DNA from: Pantoea alfalfae | GTDB taxonomy: Bacteria > Pseudomonadota > Gammaproteobacteria > Enterobacterales > Enterobacteriaceae | Length of the DNA stretch: 64,000 bases | Assembly (NCBI RefSeq): GCF_019880205.1 | Contig: NZ_CP082294.1 | Location: 96,987 to 160,986 of the forward strand | Direction of reading: 5' to 3' | Made by a program: the position numbers and the translations under genes | The notes under the pieces: generated by a model | The model's input: the letters and a program-made list of their open reading frames with translations, nothing else | What the model was told of the DNA's origin: nothing | The model's database searches: none | Part shown: one piece after another, positions 17,930 to 28,458 of the stretch | Layout: every line of letters starts with the position of its first letter | Numbering within the stretch: the first letter of the stretch is position 1

Positions 17930-19063
17930 ATGACAGACTTCTTATCGGATGCTGCCCGCCAGGTGTGGCGTCATCTCTTCAGTGTTCACATCTTCGCGCC
18001 AATCGTGTTCGTGCTGCTCGGCGTATTCATCATGACCGGCTGCCGGGACAACAATGTTGCCCCGCCAGCCGCCCCGCGCCGCCCGGTCAAAACGATGATC
18101 GCCCCGCCGCTCAGCAGTGACGCGTCACGCGTGCTGACTGGCGAAATCCGCGCTCATGAAGAGGTCGCGCTGGCCTTCAGGCTGGATGGCCGGGTGGTGA
18201 ACCGCGCGGTTGAGCTGGGCGATCGTGTCAGCGCCGGGCAACTGCTGGCCGCGCTGGAAAACGATCAGCCTCGTAATCAGCTGAGCAGCGCGCGGGCCGA
18301 TCTCGACAGCGCCCGCGCCGCCGAACGGGTCGCCGCGCTTAACCTGCATCGGATGCGGCTGCTGATGCCCGGTGGGGCCATTGCCCGCAGCCAGCTGGAC
18401 AGTGCCCTGGCGGACTGGCAGAGTGCGCAGTCCCGCTGCCTTAGCAGCGAAGCGGCGCTGAAAAATGCCCAGGATAACCTCAGCTGGACTCAGCTGACTG
18501 CGCCGGCAGCAGGCCGGATCACCGCCATCACGGTTCAGCCCGGTCAGGTGGTCAGCGCCGGACAGACTGTCATGACGCTGGCAGCCGGTGATGCACGCGA
18601 TGCCGTGTTTGACCTGACAACACCTGCTCTGTTGCGAGCTGACGACCGGACTGCGCTGAAGGTGACGTTGCTCGCTGACCCGGGCATCCAGGCCAGTGGC
18701 ACGATACGTGACATCAGCCCGCAGGCCGATTCACAGACCCGTACCTGGCGGCTGCGCATCTCAATGAATCAGCCATCGGAGGCGATGGCTCTGGGAGCCA
18801 CCGTCACCGTCACGCTTCCCGATGCGCAACCGCCGGTCATCGCCCTGCCCGCCAGCGCCCTGACCCGCTTCGCAGATAAGCCCGCGCTGCTGGTGGTTGA
18901 TGCGGCGTCACGCCTGCAGCTTCGTCCGGTAGTGCTGGCCCGCTTCAGCGCACAGCAAATCTTTGTCTCTGCCGGGATCCGGCCAGGTGAGCGCGTTGTT
19001 ACCGCTGGCGTCGGCACCCTGCAGCCCGGTGAAAAAGTGACGCTGGCTCCGGAGGGCTCATGA
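17930..19063 (+). CDS. RND efflux periplasmic adaptor (lipoprotein)
   Basis: 377 residues. A hydrophobic N-terminal segment ends in FIMTGC, a plausible lipobox, so the mature protein would start at that cysteine (about residue 37) and be lipid-anchored. Then come the lipoyl halves (ALAFRLDGRVVNRAVELGDRVSAGQ and TAPAAGRITAITVQPGQVVSAGQ type), a helical hairpin with alanine-rich coils, and beta-barrel domains. It overlaps the pump gene by four bases and links it to an outer-membrane channel, which is not encoded nearby. The pump probably borrows TolC or another duct. Confidence 0.9.
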   Translation: MTDFLSDAARQVWRHLFSVHIFAPIVFVLLGVFIMTGCRDNNVAPPAAPRRPVKTMIAPPLSSDASRVLTGEIRAHEEVALAFRLDGRVVNRAVELGDRVSAGQLLAALENDQPRNQLSSARADLDSARAAERVAALNLHRMRLLMPGGAIARSQLDSALADWQSAQSRCLSSEAALKNAQDNLSWTQLTAPAAGRITAITVQPGQVVSAGQTVMTLAAGDARDAVFDLTTPALLRADDRTALKVTLLADPGIQASGTIRDISPQADSQTRTWRLRISMNQPSEAMALGATVTVTLPDAQPPVIALPASALTRFADKPALLVVDAASRLQLRPVVLARFSAQQIFVSAGIRPGERVVTAGVGTLQPGEKVTLAPEGS

Positions 19064-22000
19064 AAAAAATGACTGGCTTTAACCTCTCCGGCTGGGCGCT
19101 GGCGCATCAGCAGCTGGTGATCTTTTTCATGTTGCTGGTGATGGCGGCGGGTGTGCTGAGTTATGAACGCCTGTCACGCAATGAAGACCCAGCGTTTACT
19201 ATCAAAACCGCCGTAATATCTGCCCAATGGCCCGGCGCTGACGTGAATACCACCGTGCAACTGCTGACTGACGTGCTGGAACAGAAGGTGCAGGAGATCC
19301 CGTCGCTGGATGCGGTCGAGAGCGAAACCCGCGCCGGACAAACCGTCATCTATGTCAACCTGCGCGATGACACGCCGCCCTCTCAGGTGGCCGGCATCTG
19401 GTATCAGCTGCGTAAAAAGATGCATGACGTTGCCCCTTCACTGCCCCTGGGCGTGCAGGGTCCTGCCGTTAACGACGAGTTTGACGACACCTTTGGCACC
19501 ATTTATGGCTTCACGGCAGAAGGTTTTACCGCCAGAGAGCTACGCGATCGGGTCGATAACCTGCGTCGCAATCTGGCCAGTCTGCCCGACATCGGTAAAA
19601 CCAGCCTGTTGGGTGTACAGGAGCAGCAGGTGGTTATCGCCTTTTCCCCGCGCAAGCTGAACGGCATGGGCCTTGATTTACAGCAGGTCAGCGACGCCAT
19701 TAAAGCCCAGAACGATGTCGTCCCGGCGGGCAGCCTGCGTACCGACCGCGAGAATATTGCGCTTCGGGTCAGCGGCACCCTGACCTCGGTTGAAAGCCTG
19801 AAAGCAATTACCCTGCATATCGGTGAGCGTTTTATCCCGCTGAACGATCTGGCGACCATCAGCCTGCAACCTGCTGAACCGCCGACGCCCACCTTTAGGG
19901 TCAACGGCGTGCCGGCTATCGGGCTGGCGATCTCCATGGCCGCCAGCGGCAATATGCTCGATTTCGGTAAACAACTTAACCAGCGCATGCAGAGACTGGC
20001 CGGACAGTTACCACACGGCATCACCATGACTCGCATAGCCGATCAGTCTTCCGTGGTGAAACAAGCGGTCAGCGGCTTTGTCCGGATACTGGGCGAAGCG
20101 GTTGTCATCGTGTTAGCTGTCTCCTTCGTTTCGCTGGGACTCCGTGCCGGTCTGGTCGTGGCGGCGGCTATTCCGCTGGTGCTGGCGATGACCTTTACCG
20201 GCATGTTGCTGGCGGGCATCGGGCTGCAGCGCATCTCGCTGGGCGCGCTGATTATTGCGCTCGGGCTGCTGGTGGATGACGCCATGATCACCGTCGAGGC
20301 GATGGTGGCGCGACTCGAAGCGGGCGACAGTAAGTGGCAGGCCGCGACGTATGCATTCAAAACCACCGCCTTTCCGATGCTGACCGGTACGCTGGTCATG
20401 ATCGCCGGTTTTATTCCGGTCGGGTTTGCCGCGTCCAGTGCCGGGGAGTATTGCTACTCACTGTTTGTGGTGATTACCCTGGCGCTGCTCTGCTCGTGGG
20501 TGGTTGCGATCATCTTCTCGCCGCTCACCGGCTGCTGGCTGCTGTCAGCGAAGCGCATCAAAACCCACCAGCCGCCGGGCTTAATGACGCGCGGCTATCA
20601 CGGGCTGCTGGAGGTGATTCTGCGCCACCGGCTGATGACGATTGGCGCGGCGCTGACAGTCCTGCTGGTCAGCCTTTACGCCACCACCTTTATGCAGGGT
20701 GAATTTTTCCCGGCGTCAGACCGCCCTGAATTGCTGGTCAGCCTGACGCTGCCCGCCAGCGCGGCCCAGGCGGAAACCACGCGCCGTACTGCACAGCTGG
20801 AACAGATGCTGCGCAGCGATCGGGATGTCGCAAACTTCACCAGTTACGTCGGCTCTGGCGCAATACGCTTCTATCTGCCGATGGATGTGCTGCTGGATAA
20901 TGAAAACATCGCGCAGCTGGTGGTGGTGGCGAAAAGTCTGGCGGTACGCGATCGGCTGCGCAGCAGGCTGGAGAAGAAACTGGCCGCGGATTTCATTGAT
21001 ATCACGACGCGCGTCTCGCCGCTGGAGCTGGGTCCGCCGGTGGGCTGGCCGCTGAAATATCGCATCACCGGCCCGGACAATGCCCGGGTGCGGCAGGCTG
21101 CCAGTGATCTGGCAGTGCTGATCGCCCGCTCTCCGCTGACCCGCGAGGTCAATCTCACCGCCGGGGAACCGGAACGGGTCATGACGCTGGCGGTAAACCA
21201 GACCGCCGCCCGCGCCGCCGGCCTGTCGTCCGACACCATCGCCTCCGCGCTGAACACCCTGATGTCCGGCAGCGTGGTGACTACCCTGCGCGATCGCAAC
21301 CGGCTGATTGATGTGGTGCTGCGCAGCAATAATACGGAACGGCAGAACACGGAGACGCTGGAAGGATTGATGATCACCAACGCCAGCGGACAGAAAATTC
21401 CGTTGCGCCAGGTAGCGACCCTGAACTGGGGCGTGGATGATCCGGTGATCTGGCGCCGTCAGCGACTCTCATACATTACCGTGCAGACCGATATTGCACC
21501 GGGTCAGCGGGCTGAGCAGGTCTCGCAACAGCTCGCACCTGATGTCGCCGCCCTGCACGCCTCACTGCCAGCCGGATACGGTATTGAGGAAGGAGGCGTG
21601 GCGGCGGAGTCGGACAAAGGCAATGGTTCGGTGTTTGCCCTGCTGCCAGTAACGATCTGCGCCATGCTGGTCCTGCTGATGATTCAGCTGCAACGCTTCT
21701 CAGGCATGTTGCTGGCGCTGAGTATGGCCCCGTTTGGCCTGCCCGGCATCGTATCTGCGATGCTGCCGGCTGGCACACCGCTGGGATTTGTGGCGCTGCT
21801 GGGGATTATTGCGCTGGCGGGGATCATCATCCGCAACGCGGTGATTATGATCAGTGAAGTGGATGCGAACAGCCGCGCCGGCCTGCCAGATGATGACGCT
21901 ATCCGGCAGGCCGCGCATCACCGGGCGCGTCCCATTCTGCTGACCGCCTGTGCTGCGATCCTCGGCATGATCCCCATCGCCCATCAGGTTTTCTGGGGGC

Positions 22001-22104
22001 CGATGGCGCTGGCGATTATTGGCGGTCTGGTCAGCGGCACGCTGGTGACACTCACGGTGCTGCCCGCCGCGTTAAGTCTGCTCATGCAGCGACGTTCAGG
22101 TTAA
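19060..22104 (+). CDS. RND multidrug efflux permease
   Basis: 1014 residues, normal for the AcrB/MexB superfamily and nearest to the VexF/MdtB-like branch. The first helix is followed by the periplasmic loop and the motif LSRNEDPAFTIKTAVISAQWPGA. TM4 carries the paired acidic residues of the proton relay in LLVDDAMITVEAM, and the C-terminal half repeats the fold (LLGIIALAGIIIRNAVIMISEVD). The gene is GC-rich and looks intact. As the last gene of the regulator-kinase-adaptor-pump operon it would export toxic or amphiphilic compounds. The substrate range cannot be predicted. Confidence 0.92.
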   Translation: MKKMTGFNLSGWALAHQQLVIFFMLLVMAAGVLSYERLSRNEDPAFTIKTAVISAQWPGADVNTTVQLLTDVLEQKVQEIPSLDAVESETRAGQTVIYVNLRDDTPPSQVAGIWYQLRKKMHDVAPSLPLGVQGPAVNDEFDDTFGTIYGFTAEGFTARELRDRVDNLRRNLASLPDIGKTSLLGVQEQQVVIAFSPRKLNGMGLDLQQVSDAIKAQNDVVPAGSLRTDRENIALRVSGTLTSVESLKAITLHIGERFIPLNDLATISLQPAEPPTPTFRVNGVPAIGLAISMAASGNMLDFGKQLNQRMQRLAGQLPHGITMTRIADQSSVVKQAVSGFVRILGEAVVIVLAVSFVSLGLRAGLVVAAAIPLVLAMTFTGMLLAGIGLQRISLGALIIALGLLVDDAMITVEAMVARLEAGDSKWQAATYAFKTTAFPMLTGTLVMIAGFIPVGFAASSAGEYCYSLFVVITLALLCSWVVAIIFSPLTGCWLLSAKRIKTHQPPGLMTRGYHGLLEVILRHRLMTIGAALTVLLVSLYATTFMQGEFFPASDRPELLVSLTLPASAAQAETTRRTAQLEQMLRSDRDVANFTSYVGSGAIRFYLPMDVLLDNENIAQLVVVAKSLAVRDRLRSRLEKKLAADFIDITTRVSPLELGPPVGWPLKYRITGPDNARVRQAASDLAVLIARSPLTREVNLTAGEPERVMTLAVNQTAARAAGLSSDTIASALNTLMSGSVVTTLRDRNRLIDVVLRSNNTERQNTETLEGLMITNASGQKIPLRQVATLNWGVDDPVIWRRQRLSYITVQTDIAPGQRAEQVSQQLAPDVAALHASLPAGYGIEEGGVAAESDKGNGSVFALLPVTICAMLVLLMIQLQRFSGMLLALSMAPFGLPGIVSAMLPAGTPLGFVALLGIIALAGIIIRNAVIMISEVDANSRAGLPDDDAIRQAAHHRARPILLTACAAILGMIPIAHQVFWGPMALAIIGGLVSGTLVTLTVLPAALSLLMQRRSG

Positions 22105-22165
22105 AACTGTCGCATAAAAACGCCCGGCGATCCCGTGCTGAGAGCCGCGGCCTCGCCGGACGCGT

Positions 22166-22411
22166 TCAGTTCATCACCTCGACCAGAATCAGCGGGCACT
22201 TTCTGACTTTGCAGGCCTGACTGTAGGCCAGTGAGCAGACCGAACAGAGGTCGCGCACGTCAGACTGGTACTCATACTCCATGAAATAGCGGAACTGGCC
22301 GCCCGCCGAATCTGTTCTCCAGAATCGCTGCGGCTCCAGAATTTCATCCAGTTGCCTGAATGTCAGGGCTGACGGGTTGTGATACCCGACTCTTACGCGG
22401 TATGTAGTCAT
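22166..22411 (-). CDS. Small cysteine-containing hypothetical protein
   Basis: 81 residues, unrecognised. The N-terminal half has many aromatic and charged residues (RYFMEYEYQSDVRD). The C-terminal third holds four cysteines spaced C-x2-C-x7-C-x4-C (LCSVCSLAYSQACKVRKC), enough for a zinc site or two disulfides. There is no signal peptide or membrane segment. No strong ribosome site precedes the ATG. It lies alone between the RND pump (+) and the LysR gene (-). Coding status is plausible but unproven. Confidence 0.45.
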   Translation of the reverse strand: MTTYRVRVGYHNPSALTFRQLDEILEPQRFWRTDSAGGQFRYFMEYEYQSDVRDLCSVCSLAYSQACKVRKCPLILVEVMN

Positions 22412-22482
22412 GCACCGATTATTCGCATCCCGGCCACGGGCCGCCAGTTGGTTATTGTTTTCAGTTCAATAGCTGGCGCTTA

Positions 22483-23388
22483 TCAACCCGCTTCGTCTGG
22501 TGTCGCAGGCGGTTCGGCCAGCAGCGCCAGCAGATGCAGCACCGCTTTTGATGGATGATGCCGACGCCAGGCAAAGGCAACATCAGTAAACAGCGTGTTG
22601 TTTTCGATATCGCAGAAGCTGACCTCCGGGTTATCGACGCAGCGCAGCGACTCTGGCACCAGCGCAATCCCGCAGCCTGCCGCCACCATACCCAGCGATG
22701 TGGTGATCTGTGGCGCCTGCTGAAAAGTGTGACGGGAAAAGCCGGCCCGCAGGCAGGCCGTGACAATCAGCTCATACAGGCTAGGCGAAACGTCGCGCGG
22801 GAAGATTATCAGGGTTTCATCCGCCAGCGCGGACAACGCGACTGTTGGCGTACCGCTTAGAGGATGGCAGCGCGGCAGTGCTATCAGCATCTTCTCGGTG
22901 GAGATCACGCGCAGATTAAACGCTTTGCTGCTTTCGCACGGCAGCCGGATAAAGGCAGCATCCAGTAACCCCTCCTGCAGATCCTGCATCAGCAACGACA
23001 TGTTCTCTTCACGCGTCAGCAGCTCCATCGCCGGATAGCGTTCCGTAAACTGCCGGATAAGGGTGAAGATGCGCGGATTAAACGCCACCGAGCTGGCAAA
23101 CCCCAGCGACAGCTGACCGCTGATCCCGCGGGCAATACCTCGCGCGTTCTCCAGCGCCTGATCGGCCAGTTGGACAATTTGCTGCGCATCCGCCAGAAAC
23201 GCTTCTCCCGCTTCAGTAAGTTCCACTCCGCGCGTCAGCCGTTTCAGCAGCGGTGTGCCAATCTCCTGCTCCAGCCGCAGTATCTGCTGGCTCAGGGGTG
23301 GCTGAGAAATCCCCAGCATTTCAGCGGCTCGGGTGAAGTGAAGCGTCTCGGCTACGGCAACAAAATAACGCAGGTGGCGCAGTTCCAT
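22483..23388 (-). CDS. budR: LysR-family regulator of the acetoin/butanediol operon (BudR/AlsR type)
   Basis: 301 residues. The N-terminal helix-turn-helix is MELRHLRYFVAVAETLHF followed by ISQPPLSQQILRLEQEIG, and the effector domain (about 90-295) shows LGFASSVAFNPRI and GMVAAGCGIALVPES. It is divergent from budA with a 104-base shared control region. In Klebsiella the equivalent regulator activates budABC in response to acetate and low pH. The role here follows from gene context and LysR divergence. It looks intact. Confidence 0.88.
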   Translation of the reverse strand: MELRHLRYFVAVAETLHFTRAAEMLGISQPPLSQQILRLEQEIGTPLLKRLTRGVELTEAGEAFLADAQQIVQLADQALENARGIARGISGQLSLGFASSVAFNPRIFTLIRQFTERYPAMELLTREENMSLLMQDLQEGLLDAAFIRLPCESSKAFNLRVISTEKMLIALPRCHPLSGTPTVALSALADETLIIFPRDVSPSLYELIVTACLRAGFSRHTFQQAPQITTSLGMVAAGCGIALVPESLRCVDNPEVSFCDIENNTLFTDVAFAWRRHHPSKAVLHLLALLAEPPATPDEAG

Positions 23389-23455
23389 ATCAAAAACGTC
23401 TCAAAGTTAACAGGTTTCGCTATTGGACCCACCGACTGAATCGGTTCACCATTAG

Positions 23456-23471
23456 GTTAACACGGCTTAAC
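23456..23471. promoter_or_regulatory. Candidate LysR-type binding site before budA
   Basis: GTTAA-CACGGC-TTAAC is a perfect five-base inverted repeat with six-base spacer in the budR-budA intergenic region, 21 bases before the chosen budA start. It is so close to budA that it may be the downstream or activation half-site. Another GTTAAC lies at 23405-23410. Confidence 0.4.
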
Positions 23472-23492
23472 GGTTAATCGATGAGGCATGAA

Positions 23493-24275
23493 ATGAGCAA
23501 TTGTGTAACTGATTGTTCCTGTGAGGATCAACTAAAACATACTGTCTTAACGCTTTCTCAGGATGCACCAGAAAGCGTTATCTATCAGACCTCTTTAATG
23601 AGTGCGCTGCTGAGCGGCGTTTACGACGGCAACGTCCGCATCGCTGACCTGATGCGTAAAGGGGATTTCGGCCTGGGCACGTTCAACCGGCTGGATGGCG
23701 AGATGATTGCGTTCGACAGCAAGGTTTATCAGCTGCACTCAGATGGCAGTGCGCATCCGGCCGACCCGGCACAGAAAACTCCGTTTGCGGTGATGACCTT
23801 CTTCAGGCCGCAGCACCAGTTTGAGTTTGACCGGCCCATGTCGCGCGAGGCGATCCATCGGGTGATCGACAGCGAAATCACCTCCGATAACCAGTTCTGC
23901 GCGCTGCGCATCAGCGGTCGTTTCAGTCGCGTCGAGACGCGCACCGTGCCATGCCAGTGCCGTCCCTATCGCTCAATGCCGGAAGTGCTGGGCGATCAGC
24001 CGACCTTTGCCTTCAGCCAGCGCGCGGGCGAACTGATCGGATTCCGTACGCCGCAATATATGCAGGGCATTAACGTTGCGGGCTATCACGAACATTTTAT
24101 TACCGACGACCGCGAAGGCGGCGGCCACATTCTCGACTATGCGCTGGAACAGGGCACCCTGACCTTTGGTGCCATCAGCAAGCTGGTCGTGGATTTGCCG
24201 CAGGATAGCGATTTTCTCAATGCCGACCTGAACCCCGCCAATCTTGACGCCGCGATCCGTGCGGTAGAAAGCTAA
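23493..24275 (+). CDS. budA: Acetolactate decarboxylase
   Basis: 260 residues from ATG 23493 ([10 protein letters not shown]), placed six bases after AGG; the ATG at 23481 would leave no ribosome site. Conserved features include [37 protein letters not shown], and the zinc-site region [14 protein letters not shown] followed by GGGH. It converts alpha-acetolactate to (R)-acetoin and CO2. It is the first gene of budABC, the pathway from pyruvate to 2,3-butanediol. Sequence agreement with Klebsiella BudA is clear along the whole length. Confidence 0.95.
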   Translation: MSNCVTDCSCEDQLKHTVLTLSQDAPESVIYQTSLMSALLSGVYDGNVRIADLMRKGDFGLGTFNRLDGEMIAFDSKVYQLHSDGSAHPADPAQKTPFAVMTFFRPQHQFEFDRPMSREAIHRVIDSEITSDNQFCALRISGRFSRVETRTVPCQCRPYRSMPEVLGDQPTFAFSQRAGELIGFRTPQYMQGINVAGYHEHFITDDREGGGHILDYALEQGTLTFGAISKLVVDLPQDSDFLNADLNPANLDAAIRAVES

Positions 24276-24289
24276 TCAGAGGAATGACG

Positions 24290-25969
24290 ATGAAAACTCC
24301 AACCGATACGACTCTCTGGACCTGCGGCGCTGACCTGGTGGTCGCGCAGCTTGAGGCGCAGGGCGTACAGCACGTCTTTGGCATCCCTGGCGCAAAGATC
24401 GATAAGGTTTTTGACTCCCTGCTGGATTCCTCCATTCAGACCATCCCGGTTCGTCATGAAGCCAACGCCGCGTTTATGGCCGCCGCAGTAGGCCGCCTGA
24501 CAGGCAATGCCGGTGTGGCACTGGTCACCTCCGGACCGGGTTGCTCCAACCTGATTACCGGCATGGCCACCGCCACCAGCGAAGGCGATCCGGTCGTCGC
24601 CATCGGCGGCCAGGTGAAACGCTCGGACAGCGCCAAGCAGGTTCACCAGAGCATGGATACGGTGTCCATGTTTCGCCCGATCACCAAATATGCGGTTGAG
24701 GTGACCGATCCCTCTGCGCTCTCTGAATGCCTGTCGAATGCATTTCGTCACGCCGAGCATGGCCGGGGCGGAGGCGCCTTTATCAGCCTGCCGCAGGATA
24801 TTGTCGACCAGCCGGTGACCGGCAAAGCACTGAGCAGCAAAGGCCGTCCGGTGCTGGGTGCCGCGCCAGACGCGATGATCGACACGGTCAGCCAGGCCAT
24901 TGCCGGGGCGAAAAATCCGGTCATCCTGCTGGGATTAATGGCGAGCCAGCCGGAAAATAGCGAAGCCATTCACGATCTGCTGAGCCGCAGCCACATTCCG
25001 GTCACCAGCACCTATCAGGCGGCGGGCGCGATCAGACAGGATCACTTCTCACGCTTTGCCGGTCGCGTCGGACTGTTTAACAACCAGGCGGGTGACCGGC
25101 TGCTGCAACAGGCTGACCTGATCATCACCATCGGTTACAGCCCGGTAGAATACGAACCGGCGATGTGGAACAGCGGTAACGCCACCCTGATTCACATCGA
25201 CGTGATTCCGGCAGAGACCGACAACCGCTACCTGCCGGACGCCGAGCTGGTGGGCGATATCGCCGCCACCGTGCGTAAACTGGCAGCACGCATTACCGCG
25301 CCGCTGCAGCTGACAGCAGAAGCCGCCAGCATTCTTGAAGATCGTCAGCAGCAGCGCAAACTGCTGGCGATGCAGGGTGCCAGCCTCAATCAATTTGCCC
25401 TGCATCCGCTGCGTATCGTGCGCGCCATGCAGGACATCATTAACAGCGACGTCAGCCTCACCGTCGATATGGGCAGCTTCCACATCTGGATCGCCCGTTA
25501 TCTCTACAGCTTCCGTGCCCGCCAGATCATGATCTCCAACGGTCAGCAGACCATGGGCGTAGCGCTGCCGTGGGCGATTGGTGCCTGGCTGGTCGATCCG
25601 CAGCGCAAAGTGGTATCGGTTTCAGGGGATGGTGGCTTCCTGCAGTCCAGCATGGAGCTGGAAACTGCCGTCCGGTTAAAAGCCAATATCCTGCACATCG
25701 TCTGGGTAGATAACGCCTACAACATGGTGGCAATGCAGGAAGAGAAAAAATATCACCGCGTCTCCGGTGTCAATTTTGGCCCGGTCGATTTCAAAGCCTA
25801 CGCCGAAGCGTTTGGCGCTGCGGGCTTTGCGGTGACCAGCGCAGCAGAACTGGAGCCGGCGCTGCGTAAAGCGATGGATGTTCAGGGTCCTGCCGTGGTG
25901 GCTGTGCCGGTCGATTACGCCGACAACCCGCTGCTGATGGGTCAGCTGCATCTGAGCCAGCTTCTTTAA
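24290..25969 (+). CDS. budB: Catabolic acetolactate synthase
   Basis: 559 residues from ATG 24290; AGAGGA at 24278-24283 touches the earlier ATG at 24284, so the second ATG is the better start. It has the thiamine-diphosphate fold: [17 protein letters not shown], catalytic glutamate in [14 protein letters not shown], and the metal-diphosphate motif [16 protein letters not shown] with NAYN. The match to Klebsiella BudB is very strong ([28 protein letters not shown]). This is the FAD-independent fermentative enzyme that joins two pyruvates to acetolactate. No small regulatory subunit is present, as expected. Confidence 0.96.
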   Translation: MKTPTDTTLWTCGADLVVAQLEAQGVQHVFGIPGAKIDKVFDSLLDSSIQTIPVRHEANAAFMAAAVGRLTGNAGVALVTSGPGCSNLITGMATATSEGDPVVAIGGQVKRSDSAKQVHQSMDTVSMFRPITKYAVEVTDPSALSECLSNAFRHAEHGRGGGAFISLPQDIVDQPVTGKALSSKGRPVLGAAPDAMIDTVSQAIAGAKNPVILLGLMASQPENSEAIHDLLSRSHIPVTSTYQAAGAIRQDHFSRFAGRVGLFNNQAGDRLLQQADLIITIGYSPVEYEPAMWNSGNATLIHIDVIPAETDNRYLPDAELVGDIAATVRKLAARITAPLQLTAEAASILEDRQQQRKLLAMQGASLNQFALHPLRIVRAMQDIINSDVSLTVDMGSFHIWIARYLYSFRARQIMISNGQQTMGVALPWAIGAWLVDPQRKVVSVSGDGGFLQSSMELETAVRLKANILHIVWVDNAYNMVAMQEEKKYHRVSGVNFGPVDFKAYAEAFGAAGFAVTSAAELEPALRKAMDVQGPAVVAVPVDYADNPLLMGQLHLSQLL

Positions 25970-26764
<795 letters not shown>

Positions 26765-26773
26765 ACTCCCCTC

Positions 26774-26799
26774 GCCTGCTGCGTCTCTGCGTAGCAGGC
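26774..26799 (+). terminator. Terminator of budABC
   Basis: GCCTGCT and AGCAGGC form a seven-pair stem over a 12-base loop, followed by TTCTTTCC, nine bases after the budC stop. Confidence 0.7.
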
Positions 26800-26909
26800 T
26801 TCTTTCCTGACCTGGCGAACCGTTAATTTATTTTATCTGAAAAGCAATTACCCATCAGCCAGTTGCCTTCCTGTCCCCGTCTTTGCGCAGTTTTTGTCGC
26901 CGCAGAGAT

Positions 26910-26936
26910 TAAAGCTGCTTATCACCCTGCCGATAA
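26910..26936 (+). promoter_or_regulatory. Sigma-28 (FliA) promoter of the flagellin gene
   Basis: TAAAGCTG, eleven bases, GCCGATAA. The established FliA consensus is TAAAGTTT-N11-GCCGATAA, so the -10 is perfect, the spacing exact, and the -35 differs at two positions. It ends 32 bases before the flagellin ATG. This also rules out the longer in-frame start at 26894, which would lie upstream of the promoter. Confidence 0.88.
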
Positions 26937-26968
26937 AACAGAGACTCCTCTCCCTGTTCGAAGCGACC

Positions 26969-28423
26969 ATGTTAACGATCAACCATAACGAAACCGCCGC
27001 CATTACGAACAAATTGCGGTACGGTATTGACTCCGTTCTGGGACGAACGGTTGAACGGCTATCATCAGGGATGCGGATTAACAGTGCTAAAGACGATGCG
27101 GCAGGTCAGGCGATTGCCAACCGTATGACGGCCAATGTCAACGCCGACGCGGTAGTGGCACGCGGCCTTAATGACGCCATCAGCTATTCCCAGACCGCCA
27201 GTGGCGGCCTGGGCACTATCGTCGATCTGCTGATTCAGGCGCGTACGCTGTCGGTCCAGGCCGCTAACGGTACGCTGTCGGACGCGGATCGGCAGAGCGT
27301 CAACAACCAGTATCAGCAGATAATGGCTGGCATCAACGACGTTGCCGATCACACCGAAATTTTTGGGCGTTATCCGCTGGCAACCAATAATCCCGATCTG
27401 CCGCCTGCGAAACTGGGTAACGTTGACCCTATCAACGTAAAATTCCCGATCCCGGGCAAGAGTTACTCATTTACCTCGGGTGTGATCCCACTGGCCTATA
27501 TCCCGGCAGGAGCAACGTCGATAAGCATTACGATTGACTCGCTGGGTCAGGATGACGATCTCCAGCTGTTTACCCGCGACGGCAAGCATCTGGCCGGTAC
27601 GCCGCTGGACGGCAGTGCGCCTGATTACACCTGGGTCAGTAAAGGCATTACAGATCCGACAACGGCACAATCCCGCCTGCTGACCAGCAATAATGGTTTC
27701 TCCACTGGCGCGACCTATGACAGCGCACAGCTGCTGGAAGGCGGCACGAGCTGGGCGCTGGCGGGCAGTAACAGCAGCAGCTACAACGGGATGAACATCA
27801 CCTACAGCGGTGACGGCGACCGTTATGAAGATGTCGCCAGCGGCGATTTCAACAACGGCACCAATACCGGCACCCGGCTGGAGCGCATCTCGCTGGACAC
27901 CGTCAGCGAAGATTTGATTGTGGTGGTGGTCGGCAACGGCTCCTTCACCGGTAGTCTGACCTGGGGAAACCTTCCGGAACCTAAAGGCGTGCCTGCAACG
28001 CCGCCACATGAGAGTCGTCCTCTCGAAGTGATCACCAGCGCCGACTATGGTCAGCCGATCCAGTCGGATAGCATTCCCGCTACGCCGTCAGATACCAAAA
28101 CGCTGGGACTGAAAAACACTACCCTGCTGACCAGTGGCGACATCGCCACCGCCATGAAGGCGCTGGATAAAGCGCTGGAGAAGATCAGCGGCTATCAGTC
28201 GCTCTACGGTGCAAAAATAAACCGTTATGAATCCAATCGTAACGTGTTGTCACAGCAGGGCGTGGATACTTCAGCGGCTCGCAGCCGCATTCAGGATGCA
28301 GACTATGCTGAAGAAGCGAGTCAGCTGGCGCGCAGCCAGATTATTCAGCAGGGACAGACAGCCGTCAGTAAGATGGCCAATAAAACCCCTGAGATGATTA
28401 TTCAGCTGTTAGGCAGCCAATAA
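26969..28423 (+). CDS. fliC: Flagellin with an unusual central domain, orphan gene
   Basis: 484 residues from ATG 26969. The N-terminal D0/D1 helices are clear (ERLSSGMRINSAKDDAAGQA, then ARTLSVQAANGTLSD), and the C-terminal D1/D0 helices match (GAKINRYESNRNVLS, SQLARSQIIQQGQTAVSKMA). The central region (about 135-395) has no typical D2/D3 look; it is rich in beta-strand patterns and Asp/Gly/Asn (ITIDSLGQDDDLQLFTRDGK, YEDVASGDFNNGTNTGTRLE) and recalls a carbohydrate-binding or pre-peptidase beta-sandwich. No hook, basal-body or chaperone gene is near, so it would use chromosomal flagella. No ribosome site is obvious before the ATG. Confidence 0.9.
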   Translation: MLTINHNETAAITNKLRYGIDSVLGRTVERLSSGMRINSAKDDAAGQAIANRMTANVNADAVVARGLNDAISYSQTASGGLGTIVDLLIQARTLSVQAANGTLSDADRQSVNNQYQQIMAGINDVADHTEIFGRYPLATNNPDLPPAKLGNVDPINVKFPIPGKSYSFTSGVIPLAYIPAGATSISITIDSLGQDDDLQLFTRDGKHLAGTPLDGSAPDYTWVSKGITDPTTAQSRLLTSNNGFSTGATYDSAQLLEGGTSWALAGSNSSSYNGMNITYSGDGDRYEDVASGDFNNGTNTGTRLERISLDTVSEDLIVVVVGNGSFTGSLTWGNLPEPKGVPATPPHESRPLEVITSADYGQPIQSDSIPATPSDTKTLGLKNTTLLTSGDIATAMKALDKALEKISGYQSLYGAKINRYESNRNVLSQQGVDTSAARSRIQDADYAEEASQLARSQIIQQGQTAVSKMANKTPEMIIQLLGSQ

Positions 28424-28426
28424 CGT

Positions 28427-28458
28427 TAACCGGCTGAGCATTATGGCTCAGCCGGTTA
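28427..28458 (+). terminator. Terminator of flagellin gene
   Basis: TAACCGGCTGAGC and GCTCAGCCGGTTA make a 13-pair stem with a six-base loop directly after the flagellin stop. The T-tract is weak (CCCTGTTTCTCC). Confidence 0.65.

Noticed and set aside
26894..26968. Longer flagellin N-terminus
   Set aside because: It starts upstream of the sigma-28 promoter, and flagellin N-termini begin with the MLTIN-like segment at 26969.
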